From the NCBI GenBank assembly GCA_050301795.1, contig JBNKZU010000031.1, positions 1 through 64,000 on the forward strand: a DNA stretch of 64,000 bases. Reading direction: 5' to 3'. Every line of letters begins with the position of its first letter. Position 1 is the first letter of the stretch. This document shows positions 36,428-43,889 of this stretch, piece after piece. This stretch comes from JBNKZU01 sp050301795. GTDB lineage: Bacteria; Pseudomonadota; Gammaproteobacteria; Thiohalomonadales; Thiohalomonadaceae. The position numbers and the translations under genes were made by a program. A model generated the notes under the pieces. That model saw only the letters and a list, made by a program, of their open reading frames with translations, made no database searches and was not told the DNA's origin.

Positions 36428-36475
36428 TGGTGGGTGATATAGGATTCGAACCTATGACCCCCTGCTTGTAAGGCA
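36428..36475 (-). repeat. 3' fragment of tRNA-Val(UAC) with CCA: probable attP/att site of the recoded element
   Basis: The minus strand holds the anticodon loop CTTACAA (anticodon UAC), its 3' stem, the variable loop, a full T arm (GGTTCGAATCC) and the acceptor 3' strand ending CACCCACCA. Bases upstream do not form a D arm or the 5' acceptor strand (GGGTGAT is absent), so this is not a complete tRNA. A tRNA 3' end from anticodon loop to CCA, directly downstream of a tyrosine recombinase, is the expected attachment core of an element that integrates into tRNA-Val. No other tRNA-Val lies in the window. Confidence 0.85.
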
Positions 36476-36595
36476 TTCGACTACTAAAATGGCTGTGCAA
36501 AGCCAATAAAAAAAATTGACTTTTTAAAACTGTATTTTCTAATAATCCTTATTTTCCGAGAGTACATTTTATATCCATTAACCAACTACAAACAT

Positions 36596-36793
36596 ATGAG
36601 AAATGATTATGAACTTCTTGATGAAGTAAACGTGTTGTTTGAATTAATCAAAACAATGCTATTGACCAGACTATCTGAAGTAACCATTAAACAGCTTCTG
36701 AGAAAATATACCCATTCAGAGATTAGAAGCTGAAAGTTGATGAATTGAAAATTTATCCTCACCGATTTAATTGTTCAGGATAAATTTAAATAG
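36596..36793 (+). CDS. 65-residue protein, requires UGA=Gly decoding
   Basis: ATG to TAG, with TGA at residues 46 and 51 (SEIRSGKLMNGKFILTDLIV). The first 45 residues form amphipathic helices (YELLDEVNVLFELIKTMLL, VTIKQLLRKY). Small, soluble, family unknown; a helix-rich regulator is possible. Support is weaker than for the longer recoded genes because it is short, but the frame is clean of TAA and TAG, and it lies between other recoded genes. Confidence 0.6.
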
Positions 36794-37021
36794 AAACAAA
36801 AACGCCCTCAAAAATATGGTTTAAAACTATCCATATTAATGATGTCATATTAACAAAATATTAATTTTTAAAACATTTGTTTTTGGCTTCATAATCAGAA
36901 GAAAAAGAGGGTCAAAATTTGCAATAAATCAAATATTAGAATATGATTATATAGGATATGAATTTACCCAAGGCGCCATAAATTCATACCCAGCTATTTT
37001 AAATCCTAACATTCTTGCCTT

Positions 37022-37261
37022 ATGGACAAAGTTAGAAATTTCCCGAAAGAGGAAATATACAGAAACTGAAATTTTTCAGTATCCACCTATGATTTTGAAG
37101 TTCCAAACTGAGAAAGAGCATGAAAGGTGCTCAATAAAGTGGAACTCAAAGTTAAAACCAAAAGATGGACAGACGATGGAAGCTACTACTTCCAGCATCA
37201 ATACATCACAATTTCTGCTGATCAATTAGCTGATCTATTAAAAAACTGCAAAACAAGCTAA
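37022..37261 (+). CDS. 79-residue protein, requires UGA=Gly decoding
   Basis: ATG to TAA, with TGA at residues 16, 30 and 34 and one GGA glycine. NGNFSVSTYDFEVPNGERAG then KVELKVKTKRWTDDGSYYF and ISADQLADLLKNCKTS: three of four glycines are in turns between predicted strands, as expected. Two other frames here are shadows and give poor composition. Family not recognised. This is the rightmost gene needing UGA=Gly, 84 bp from the right inverted repeat. Confidence 0.75.
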
Positions 37262-37429
37262 TTGCCCATCTATTTATTGCTAAAAGACTTTTGTATATAT
37301 GTAGCGCCTCTTACTCATATATGCAGGAGTCTTTTCTATGATTGTTGCAAGTTCGTAACGAACGGCATATTCTCTGATCAAATCGATTAACAAGGCTGTA
37401 ATGATTATCAACTAACCTGATAGATATAA
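37262..37429. promoter_or_regulatory. Region upstream of mobC, candidate oriT
   Basis: Non-coding. It contains the right copy of the 27 bp inverted repeat with its GTTCG-TAA-CGAAC palindrome and lies directly upstream of the MobC and relaxase genes, the usual location of oriT in mobilizable elements. A nic site cannot be assigned from sequence alone. Confidence 0.45.
37345..37371 (+). repeat. 27 bp inverted repeat, right copy
   Basis: Partner of 27832-27858 (26 of 27 positions on the opposite strand). Here it sits about 60 bp upstream of mobC. The two copies enclose 9,486 bp. No flanking target duplication seen. Confidence 0.8.
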
Positions 37430-37825
37430 ATGGACGACTCAAGGAAAGCATATCAACGCCAGTATAGGGAGCAGTACAAATCCCAGGTTAAGCGCGTCAA
37501 TCTGACACTGACCAAAAAGGAGTATCAGAGCTTTTCCCGCTCTGCTGGAAACCAGAAAGTTACCAGCTATATCAAACAGCTTGCCTTAGATGGATTACAT
37601 ACACAGGCAAATATCCCTGAAAACCTTGAAGCTGAACTTAAAACCCTGCGTTTTGCTATCCGTAACATTGCCAACAATGTTAACCAAATTGCCCACCACT
37701 CAAACACTGTAAGAAGCATAACAACTTCTGAGGAAAACAATCTTCTACAACACCTGAAACAACTCGAAGAGGTAATCAGGAAGTACACGGAAGGGAGAAT
37801 CATGGAGAGCAGGGATGATCATTAA
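37430..37825 (+). CDS. mobC: Mobilization accessory protein, MobC-like
   Basis: 131 residues. N-terminal basic ribbon-helix-helix region (QVKRVNLTLTKKEYQSFSRSAG) and the MobC core (LRFAIRNIANNVNQIAHHSNT), which in relaxosomes binds oriT DNA and helps the relaxase open the strands. The stop overlaps the relaxase start by 11 bp, so translation is coupled. Standard-code usage with TAA stop. Confidence 0.88.
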   Translation: MDDSRKAYQRQYREQYKSQVKRVNLTLTKKEYQSFSRSAGNQKVTSYIKQLALDGLHTQANIPENLEAELKTLRFAIRNIANNVNQIAHHSNTVRSITTSEENNLLQHLKQLEEVIRKYTEGRIMESRDDH

Positions 37826-38789
37826 ATCCATGTCACGTAAAGAGCCGACATTTGGGCAACTCATCGAGTATATGTCGGATATCGATAAAGCAGAAAAGCG
37901 ATATAACATCCATCAAAATCTCTACACCAGAGAGATTGAAGATATTGAAAGAGAGTTTCAGGAAAATGCCAGATATATGCACAGGCGTAAAAATGGTGTT
38001 TATCTCTACCATGAAATCCTCTCTATTACCAAAGCTGAAAAGCTTGACCTAAAAAAGCAAAAAGAAGCACTAAGAGAAATTGCCTATGAGTATGCAAGGA
38101 ATCGAGCAAATCAAAATCTCATTTTCGGAACACTCCACGATGACCATGATGAGCACCTGCACTACCACCTGATTATCAGCGCGAATGCTGTGGGTGAATC
38201 CAAAAAGACCAGGCTATCCAAAGCACAGTTTGACCGCTTTAAAAAGGACATGGAAAAGAGGGTTTTAAAGAACTACCCAGAGCTGGAGCAGAAGGTGGTC
38301 ATCAATCATGAAGCAAAAGAAAAGTTATCCAACAAAGCCTATGAAACCAAGCGCCGTACCAAGAAAAAATTAAAACGCGACATTCTGAAAGAGAAGCTTC
38401 AGGCCATATTCAAAGAGACCCAAACAAAACAGGCATTCTTTGAAACTCTGAGCAAAGAGAAGCTGGAGATCTATATTCGTGGAAAAAACATCGGTATTAA
38501 AGAGCTTGAAACTGGACGTAAGCACCGCCTTAAAACTTTAGGCTTGGACGAAGAATTCAAAGCACTTTCATCACGTATCAAGCGAGATGAATGTGCCGAT
38601 GAGTCTCAGATGTGTGATAACACTTCTGAAACCTTTAAACAGGAAAAAGCGCAAAAAGATAAAGCCGAAGTGAAAGCTGAAACCACTGCGACTGAGAAGG
38701 TACGTCAACAAAGAAAAGAGGAGATGGAAACCATTCGCCAGAAAAAAGCCGAAGATTCTGAACAGGATAAATCGAGTCATAAAAAATGA
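37815..38789 (+). CDS. Relaxase of the MOBP type (relaxase/mobilization nuclease domain)
   Basis: 324 residues. The histidine motif HDDHDEHLHYHLIISAN at about residue 110 is the metal-binding motif of the relaxase domain (PF03432 type); a catalytic Tyr probably lies in the first 45 residues (QLIEYMSDID, RYNIHQNLY). The C-terminal third is a long charged helix (KQEKAQKDKAEVKAETTATEK). It nicks oriT and pilots the strand during conjugation, using a helper element's type IV secretion. It ends in TGA; if UGA were Gly the frame would continue about 53 codons to TAA, but nothing conserved is visible there, so the standard stop is preferred. Confidence 0.9.
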   Translation: MIIKSMSRKEPTFGQLIEYMSDIDKAEKRYNIHQNLYTREIEDIEREFQENARYMHRRKNGVYLYHEILSITKAEKLDLKKQKEALREIAYEYARNRANQNLIFGTLHDDHDEHLHYHLIISANAVGESKKTRLSKAQFDRFKKDMEKRVLKNYPELEQKVVINHEAKEKLSNKAYETKRRTKKKLKRDILKEKLQAIFKETQTKQAFFETLSKEKLEIYIRGKNIGIKELETGRKHRLKTLGLDEEFKALSSRIKRDECADESQMCDNTSETFKQEKAQKDKAEVKAETTATEKVRQQRKEEMETIRQKKAEDSEQDKSSHKK

Positions 38790-38955
38790 GTGATGAGGAT
38801 GTTAATAGGCTGGGTGAAACATCAGGTAAAACGTACCCTGAAAAAGATAAGTGGAATTGAGAGTAAACACCGTGATCTCAGCGTGTCATCACTATTATGA
38901 ATTAAACAAACTACGAAACATGAGAGAAAGCTATAAGTGAGTAGCAATTAAAGCC

Positions 38956-40431
38956 ATGGGTCTTACAAAAGATATTATGACATTCCCATTCAAGTTGATG
39001 GGAGCGGGTGCCAAGTTCCTTCTGATGGGTAAGGTGCTCAGGAAAACCAGCGGTGCTGTTTTTGCCTCAAAGTCAGACTATCGTGAGTACTTAAACAGTC
39101 GAAACGATGGTCTGCTGGTTGATGGCGATGATCTGCACCTATCTGAACGTGAGAGCTTTCAGAATGTTGCAGTGATGGCGCGTGTCGGTACAGGTAAAAC
39201 AACCAGGTACATTATTCCGAATGTACTGGATAAAGCACGTCAGAAGTGCTCAATAGTAGTGAACGACCCTAAAGGTGAAGTTTACGCCAATACCTCTGCC
39301 TATATGCAAAGGCGGGGTTATAAAATCATTGTCATCGATCCTGAGCATCCAGAGCGTTCCAGTCATTTCAATCCACTGGCAGAGGCCAAAGAAGAGATTG
39401 AGCTGGAGCAGATAGCAGAGATTATTGTTCGCTCTGGTATGCCAACAAGCAGTGGTAAGGACGATTTCTGGTTACAGGGTGCGATCCGCTTTGTTTCTCT
39501 TTTCATGAAGTGCCTGAAAAATGCAGGAGAAGATAACCCAGAGTGGAATAACCTGCATAACCTCTACTACCTGTTTCAGAACTTCGGTCAGGAGGGCGAA
39601 GGGATTGACGGATTTATGAATGAATACACGGTCTATCCAGATGAGCCAGAAAATGAGAGCCTGTGGAATGAGTGGAAAGGGGTGTTAACTGGAAACAAAG
39701 ATGGTATTCAAAGCTTTGTGCTTAATGCCATCACATCCCTTAAAAGCCTCTCAAACCAGAATGTTGCCAAGATTACATCCAGATCAGATGTTAGACTTGA
39801 AGATATGCGTCATGTGAAGACAATTATCTACTTCATTACCCCAGCACAACATCAGGAGTATTACAGCTTTTTAACCAGCCTCTTTTTCAAAAGCGTGTTT
39901 AACGCTTGCATGAGAAGGATGCCAGATAGAAAGACCCTGCCAGTCTATATTCTCTATGATGAGTTTGGCCATTCAACTATTCCTGGCTTTGTCTCCATTG
40001 CCAATACCATCCGTGGTTATAAGGTATCACTCTCCATCATCCTGCAAAGCATCAGCCAGCTAGAGGCCAGGTATGGTAAAGCCTATGCTGATTCAATAAA
40101 GGGTGGTTTTAAAACCTATATCACCTATTCAGGTGCAGATGATAAGACCTGCGATTTCTTTGAAAAGATTATTGGCAAGGTCAGAGAACGGCAGAAAAGG
40201 CAGATCAATGAAATCCAGGATCAATACAGGGAATATAACCTCATTAATTCCAGTGAAGTCAGGATGATTGATGAAACGCAGGCTTTGATTGTTTCTGGTA
40301 ACAGGCAACCTATCAAGATCAATACCATTCCATATTTTGAGAACTGGGGATTTAGCAGGAAAGCCAGAAAAGGGGCAAGCCTGATAGAGCAATCGGGTAA
40401 CCCAAAACCACTTTCCTATGTAAGGCTGTAG
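38956..40431 (+). CDS. Type IV coupling protein (VirD4/TraG family)
   Basis: 491 residues. Walker A VARVGTGKTTR at about residue 76, motif VVNDPKGEVYANTSAYMQRRGY, Walker B LPVYILYDEFGH, and the conserved SLSIILQSISQLEARYG. It delivers relaxase-bound DNA to a secretion channel. Unlike most VirD4 proteins it has only a weak N-terminal hydrophobic region, and two small membrane proteins follow directly (40434 and 40730), which could provide the anchor. TAG stop. The 166 bp before it have no clear gene. Confidence 0.9.
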   Translation: MGLTKDIMTFPFKLMGAGAKFLLMGKVLRKTSGAVFASKSDYREYLNSRNDGLLVDGDDLHLSERESFQNVAVMARVGTGKTTRYIIPNVLDKARQKCSIVVNDPKGEVYANTSAYMQRRGYKIIVIDPEHPERSSHFNPLAEAKEEIELEQIAEIIVRSGMPTSSGKDDFWLQGAIRFVSLFMKCLKNAGEDNPEWNNLHNLYYLFQNFGQEGEGIDGFMNEYTVYPDEPENESLWNEWKGVLTGNKDGIQSFVLNAITSLKSLSNQNVAKITSRSDVRLEDMRHVKTIIYFITPAQHQEYYSFLTSLFFKSVFNACMRRMPDRKTLPVYILYDEFGHSTIPGFVSIANTIRGYKVSLSIILQSISQLEARYGKAYADSIKGGFKTYITYSGADDKTCDFFEKIIGKVRERQKRQINEIQDQYREYNLINSSEVRMIDETQALIVSGNRQPIKINTIPYFENWGFSRKARKGASLIEQSGNPKPLSYVRL

Positions 40432-40433
40432 AA

Positions 40434-40733
40434 GTGGCAGAGCTTTTAAGTAACATATTAACCATGCTCATTACATATCCGGCAATCTTTTTCTGCTTGA
40501 TCGGATATTTCAATGGGTATCTGTTTAGAGAACCAGGGCTATACAAGGTTATTGCGATTTTATTTGTGGTTCCGACATGTATACAGCTACTCATCAATAT
40601 CAATATCGTCTATACAGCGACAATTCCCTTCCTGCTTTCTGCGTTAATTGGATTCTGGGGTATCGAGGAAACCAGACGTAATCTCTATATAGCGCACGAT
40701 TTCATCCAAGATCAGATGGATCGATTTAGATGA
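40434..40733 (+). CDS. Small membrane protein next to the coupling protein
   Basis: 99 residues starting at GTG, two bases after the coupling protein stop, so translationally coupled. Three hydrophobic segments (LTMLITYPAIFFCLIGYF, VIAILFVVPTCIQLLI, IPFLLSALIGFWGI). Family unknown; probably a membrane partner of the mobilization complex. TGA stop overlapping the next ATG. Confidence 0.6.
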   Translation: MAELLSNILTMLITYPAIFFCLIGYFNGYLFREPGLYKVIAILFVVPTCIQLLININIVYTATIPFLLSALIGFWGIEETRRNLYIAHDFIQDQMDRFR

Positions 40734-40972
40734 ATGAAACTGCATGGATATTTACAGGGATAGCAGGATTTGGGATTGGCTATGGAATTGCTCATTTTGT
40801 AAAGAAGATGGGAGAGTTAGCTGAGCGCTGGGGATTTTTTGTCGTGATTCTCTTTCCCCTTATCGTGATTTATTTTTCATTTGGCGCTGCCTGGATAGCT
40901 GATTTTAGAAACACCATAATCAGTATCATTTTCGCCCTGGGCTTTATCATCCGAATGTTTAAAAAGGGATAG
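40730..40972 (+). CDS. Small membrane protein
   Basis: 80 residues, ATGA overlap with the gene before it. Three hydrophobic stretches (WIFTGIAGFGIGYGIAHFV, FFVVILFPLIVIYFSFGAAWI, TIISIIFALGFII). Family unknown. Its coupling with the VirD4-type gene suggests a role in mobilization. Confidence 0.6.
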   Translation: MNETAWIFTGIAGFGIGYGIAHFVKKMGELAERWGFFVVILFPLIVIYFSFGAAWIADFRNTIISIIFALGFIIRMFKKG

Positions 40973-41156
40973 TCTATCCCTTAGTTTCCCTCTCAGATTA
41001 CAAACGCATAACTCTGATTACTGCTTTTAAGGAGTAGTCAGATCCGTGTGCTTGTGAGTTGGCAATATATACCAATCAAGCAAGTGCTTTATCTAAAGTC
41101 AGTCACGTAAGTGCTGGCTTTGGGTCAGTGCTTACACCTTCAACTGGAGGTCTGTA

Positions 41157-41948
41157 ATGCCTGAAAGCACTACGAAAAACAGTGGGCAATTCATTAAGAA
41201 CTTTAACGCGATTGCAAAGTACAGGCATCGCTATGAGGTCTTTAAGGATTTTGTCACTATGACGGCTATATCACTGCACAATGTGGTGAATAAAGTCGAA
41301 GCCCTTGAACAGGAGTATTTACAGATCGTCAGTAAATACTCTAAAGATGAGGTGATGGGGATCTGTGGTTTATTAGGTGAACTGATAAATCTCCTTGATC
41401 CAGAGCCTCGTGATGTTCTCGGAGGGTTATATATGGAGCTGGAGCTTGGGAATAGTCACACAGGTCAATTCTTCACACCACCTGAACTATCACAAATGAT
41501 GGCGCAAATGCTTTACGGGGACGAATTGAAACATCTCCAAAAGCCATTTATTACCCTATCAGAGCCAGCTTGTGGCGCTGGTGGGATGGTGCTCGCTTTT
41601 GTGAAGGTGATGTTAGAACATGGGCATAACCCATCAGAGAAGCTTTGGGTGCAGTGCATTGACGTTGACCGAACAGCGGCACTGATGTGCTACATTCAGC
41701 TAACACTGTGGAATGTCCCTGCTGAAGTGATTATTGGAAATACCCTCAGTATGCAGTTTCAGGAGCAACTTTTTACACCGGCTCACTATTTGGGAGCCTG
41801 GGATGAGAGGTTACGATATGAAGAGCTTTTGAGAATGTTTTTTACACTCGATACCTCAAGAGCATCTGAGAATAAGCCACCTGAAATCAAGATGAGACCT
41901 GTTGAGCCAGTAAGCTTCGAGAATGGGCAGATAGGTTTCGATTTTTGA
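41157..41948 (+). CDS. N-6 DNA methylase-like protein (incomplete motif set)
   Basis: 263 residues. Helical N-terminal part and SAM-binding motif I ACGAGGMVLAF at about residue 140, preceded by GQFFTPPELSQMM, both typical of type I/HsdM methylases. The catalytic NPPY/F motif IV does not appear; GNTLSMQF occupies about its position. Thus it may bind SAM or DNA without methylating it, or use a divergent site. Standing alone in a mobilization module, it is likely to modify or protect transferring DNA. TGA stop, followed at once by a terminator. Confidence 0.8.
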   Translation: MPESTTKNSGQFIKNFNAIAKYRHRYEVFKDFVTMTAISLHNVVNKVEALEQEYLQIVSKYSKDEVMGICGLLGELINLLDPEPRDVLGGLYMELELGNSHTGQFFTPPELSQMMAQMLYGDELKHLQKPFITLSEPACGAGGMVLAFVKVMLEHGHNPSEKLWVQCIDVDRTAALMCYIQLTLWNVPAEVIIGNTLSMQFQEQLFTPAHYLGAWDERLRYEELLRMFFTLDTSRASENKPPEIKMRPVEPVSFENGQIGFDF

Positions 41949-41963
41949 CAGAGGACGATATAC

Positions 41964-41990
41964 ACTCCCCTTTATACAGGGGAGTTTTTT
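41964..41990 (+). terminator. Rho-independent terminator after the methylase-like gene
   Basis: ACTCCCCT (41964-41971), loop, AGGGGAGT (41978-41985), then TTTTT. It lies 15 bp after a TGA stop, evidence that in this backbone part TGA is a stop and not Gly. Confidence 0.9.
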
Positions 41991-42016
41991 AACGGATAAA
42001 TGACACAACTTCAGAT

Positions 42017-42715
42017 ATGGAATTATCAACATTCATTTTCTTGTCAGTGATGATGGTGGCATTTGGCTATATTGCCGGGAATGCCAAAAGCTTCAATTTT
42101 ACAAAGATGGCTTTTCTTGGGCTCATCCTGATCCCGTTCATCACTGAATTCAACTACACAAAAGTACACCTGCTTACCATGCTGGTAGCTTTCATTGTTG
42201 GCTACTTCCTTCCTTATGCCTATATGCTGGATGGCCTGGGTGAATCTATCAGTGATCTCATCAATGCGCTTCGCTATCGTGATGCATATGAAGATATCAA
42301 GCGTAAAGAGGAAGAGGTTGAGGAGCTACGCCGGAAGTATGAGCAGGCAAGGCAACAGGAAAATAGAGATAAACAGGAGCAGGCTAGGCAGAAGCGGAAA
42401 GAGCAATCCCAAAGTTACAGGCAGAGTAAGCAAAATCAGAATAAACAATCTTCCAGTCAAAATAAGTCAGAACAAAAGAGTCAGAAAACATATAGATCAA
42501 GTTCTGGCTCAACAATGAATCAATACCTCAGGATCTTAGGATTACAGCCTGATAGGGAATATTCCTACAAAGAGATCAAAAAGGCTTACAAAAGGCAGGC
42601 ATCAAAATATCATCCTGATAAGCATCATGGATCTAGTCAGTGGGATGAGATGAATGAGAAATTTAAGGAGATTAATGAGGCTTATCAGTGGTTGGCAATA
42701 GAAATAAATTCTTAA
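42017..42715 (+). CDS. Membrane-anchored DnaJ-domain protein
   Basis: 232 residues. Two or three transmembrane segments (STFIFLSVMMVAFGYIAG, FLGLILIPFITEFNY, LTMLVAFIVGYFLPY), a long Gln/Lys/Arg-rich coiled coil (about 90-160), then a C-terminal J domain with the HPD motif (KRQASKYHPDKHHG). It would recruit Hsp70 at the membrane. Convergent with and overlapping the next gene by four bases. Confidence 0.82.
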   Translation: MELSTFIFLSVMMVAFGYIAGNAKSFNFTKMAFLGLILIPFITEFNYTKVHLLTMLVAFIVGYFLPYAYMLDGLGESISDLINALRYRDAYEDIKRKEEEVEELRRKYEQARQQENRDKQEQARQKRKEQSQSYRQSKQNQNKQSSSQNKSEQKSQKTYRSSSGSTMNQYLRILGLQPDREYSYKEIKKAYKRQASKYHPDKHHGSSQWDEMNEKFKEINEAYQWLAIEINS

Positions 42716-43170
42716 GTGAGATCTTCTACATCTGCTAGATCAGCTAACATTTTTGAGTAGGTAATCAAAACTGACTGGGTTTCAAAAAGTTCTTGTTTAA
42801 ATTGCTCCGTCAATTTTGCGTCTGCAAAGGAATTCTGCATTGAGAATTTGTGCCACTTTGAAGTAAACGGTCGTATTATTTGATTAAGTATAATAATTGC
42901 CAGTTTCGTAAATTGTTGTGCATGGCGTCCATGTTTCTTAATAATTTCTCTACTGATGTCAAATAACGAATGTATGCTTGATAAGGCGGCAATTTCATCA
43001 CCATTAAACGTGCCAGGCTTGTTAGTTGTTACTCTAGTTATCAGTTCGACATACAATTCCCAAGCAGCAGTCTTATCTTGTTCATTTGGTTTCCATTCCA
43101 TTTCCATCATGGGAGTCGTTATTTTTAACGATACCATATCCCATTGTTCGAGCCATTTTTTAAATTTCAT
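42712..43170 (-). CDS. Hypothetical helical protein of an accessory family
   Basis: 152 residues, soluble, helical: MKFKKWLEQWDMVSLKIT, EQDKTAAWELYVELITRVTT, DEIAALSSIHSLFDISREII, LNQIIRPFTSKWHKFSM. The invariant-looking Trp and RPFTxKWH pattern suggest a conserved family of accessory islands, but I cannot name it. TAA stop. Confidence 0.6.
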   Translation of the reverse strand: MKFKKWLEQWDMVSLKITTPMMEMEWKPNEQDKTAAWELYVELITRVTTNKPGTFNGDEIAALSSIHSLFDISREIIKKHGRHAQQFTKLAIIILNQIIRPFTSKWHKFSMQNSFADAKLTEQFKQELFETQSVLITYSKMLADLADVEDLT

Positions 43171-43220
43171 TTAAGTACCAAATTCTATGCTATATCTAAT
43201 GATTATTTCGTATTCTAGTA

Positions 43221-43874
43221 TCATATTGGCTTAGCTAATGTATAAAACACAGCCTTATGGGTGTGGGGGTAAGGTCTAAAGTCTCCGTGAGGAGGATCAT
43301 TCCAAGATTTCAACAAAACATCTTCTATAACAGCGTCTTCTGGGAATAATTTCTCTATTTCTGAGGGTTCGTAAAATTTGAAAATTGTTTCTTTATAGGA
43401 GTAGGTATTGTTATCTATTTTTTCTCCTTCTCCAAATGCACAGTCATTTTTAGTGAAGAAATTAAATAGCAGTTTTCCACCGGGACTTAGATATGAATAC
43501 ATTTTGTGAATCACAGTTTCTGTGTTATTCATTTGAGGTAGTCCATCAAAGCAAATAATAAACTCAAATTGGTTCTCCTCGAATGATATTTTCATAAAGT
43601 CTTCACTGATAAGTAAAGGAGGAATCATTGAGCGTTCAATGAAGGAGGATTTTAAATTCTGAATAGCTGTTTTCGATAAATCCACTGCACAGACGGTAAG
43701 AAAATGATTTACTAAGACATGGGTATTCCGTCCATCACCACTGGCTACGTCCAAAGCGTAATTACCGTGAGTATTTTGAATTTTTTTTAATAAATATTCT
43801 TCAGCGTCAGCTTTCCAGGCGCCAGATGTTGTTTGATTATAGTATTTTTCCCAACCTTCACTTGATAAATTCAT
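43221..43874 (-). CDS. SAM-dependent methyltransferase (class I, TehB-like)
   Basis: 217 residues. Motif I YALDVASGDGRNTHVL, motif II VCAVDLSKTAIQNL, motif IV FEFIICFDGLPQMNNT, and YLSPGGKLLFNFFT: a small-molecule class I methyltransferase. It is the last gene of an operon with DUF2000, SbnA, SbnB and TIR-FGE proteins (16 bp from the TIR-FGE gene), so its substrate may be a diaminopropionate-derived product. TGA stop. Confidence 0.82.
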   Translation of the reverse strand: MNLSSEGWEKYYNQTTSGAWKADAEEYLLKKIQNTHGNYALDVASGDGRNTHVLVNHFLTVCAVDLSKTAIQNLKSSFIERSMIPPLLISEDFMKISFEENQFEFIICFDGLPQMNNTETVIHKMYSYLSPGGKLLFNFFTKNDCAFGEGEKIDNNTYSYKETIFKFYEPSEIEKLFPEDAVIEDVLLKSWNDPPHGDFRPYPHTHKAVFYTLAKPI

Positions 43875-43889
43875 TATTGACCTCTTTAT

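Noticed and set aside
36428..36510. Complete tRNA-Val gene
   Set aside because: Only the part from anticodon loop to CCA is present; the 5' acceptor strand and D arm are missing and the outer anticodon stem pairs do not form.
27832..37371. The 27 bp inverted repeats as transposon ends
   Set aside because: No flanking target-site duplication and no transposase inside; left as a repeat of unknown function.
27600..37400. Assembly chimera of two organisms
   Set aside because: Not fully excluded. Against it: recoded blocks appear on both sides of a standard-code cargo, all inside well-defined att sites, bracketed by a matching inverted repeat, with no abrupt break in coverage visible from sequence. 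Reads are needed.
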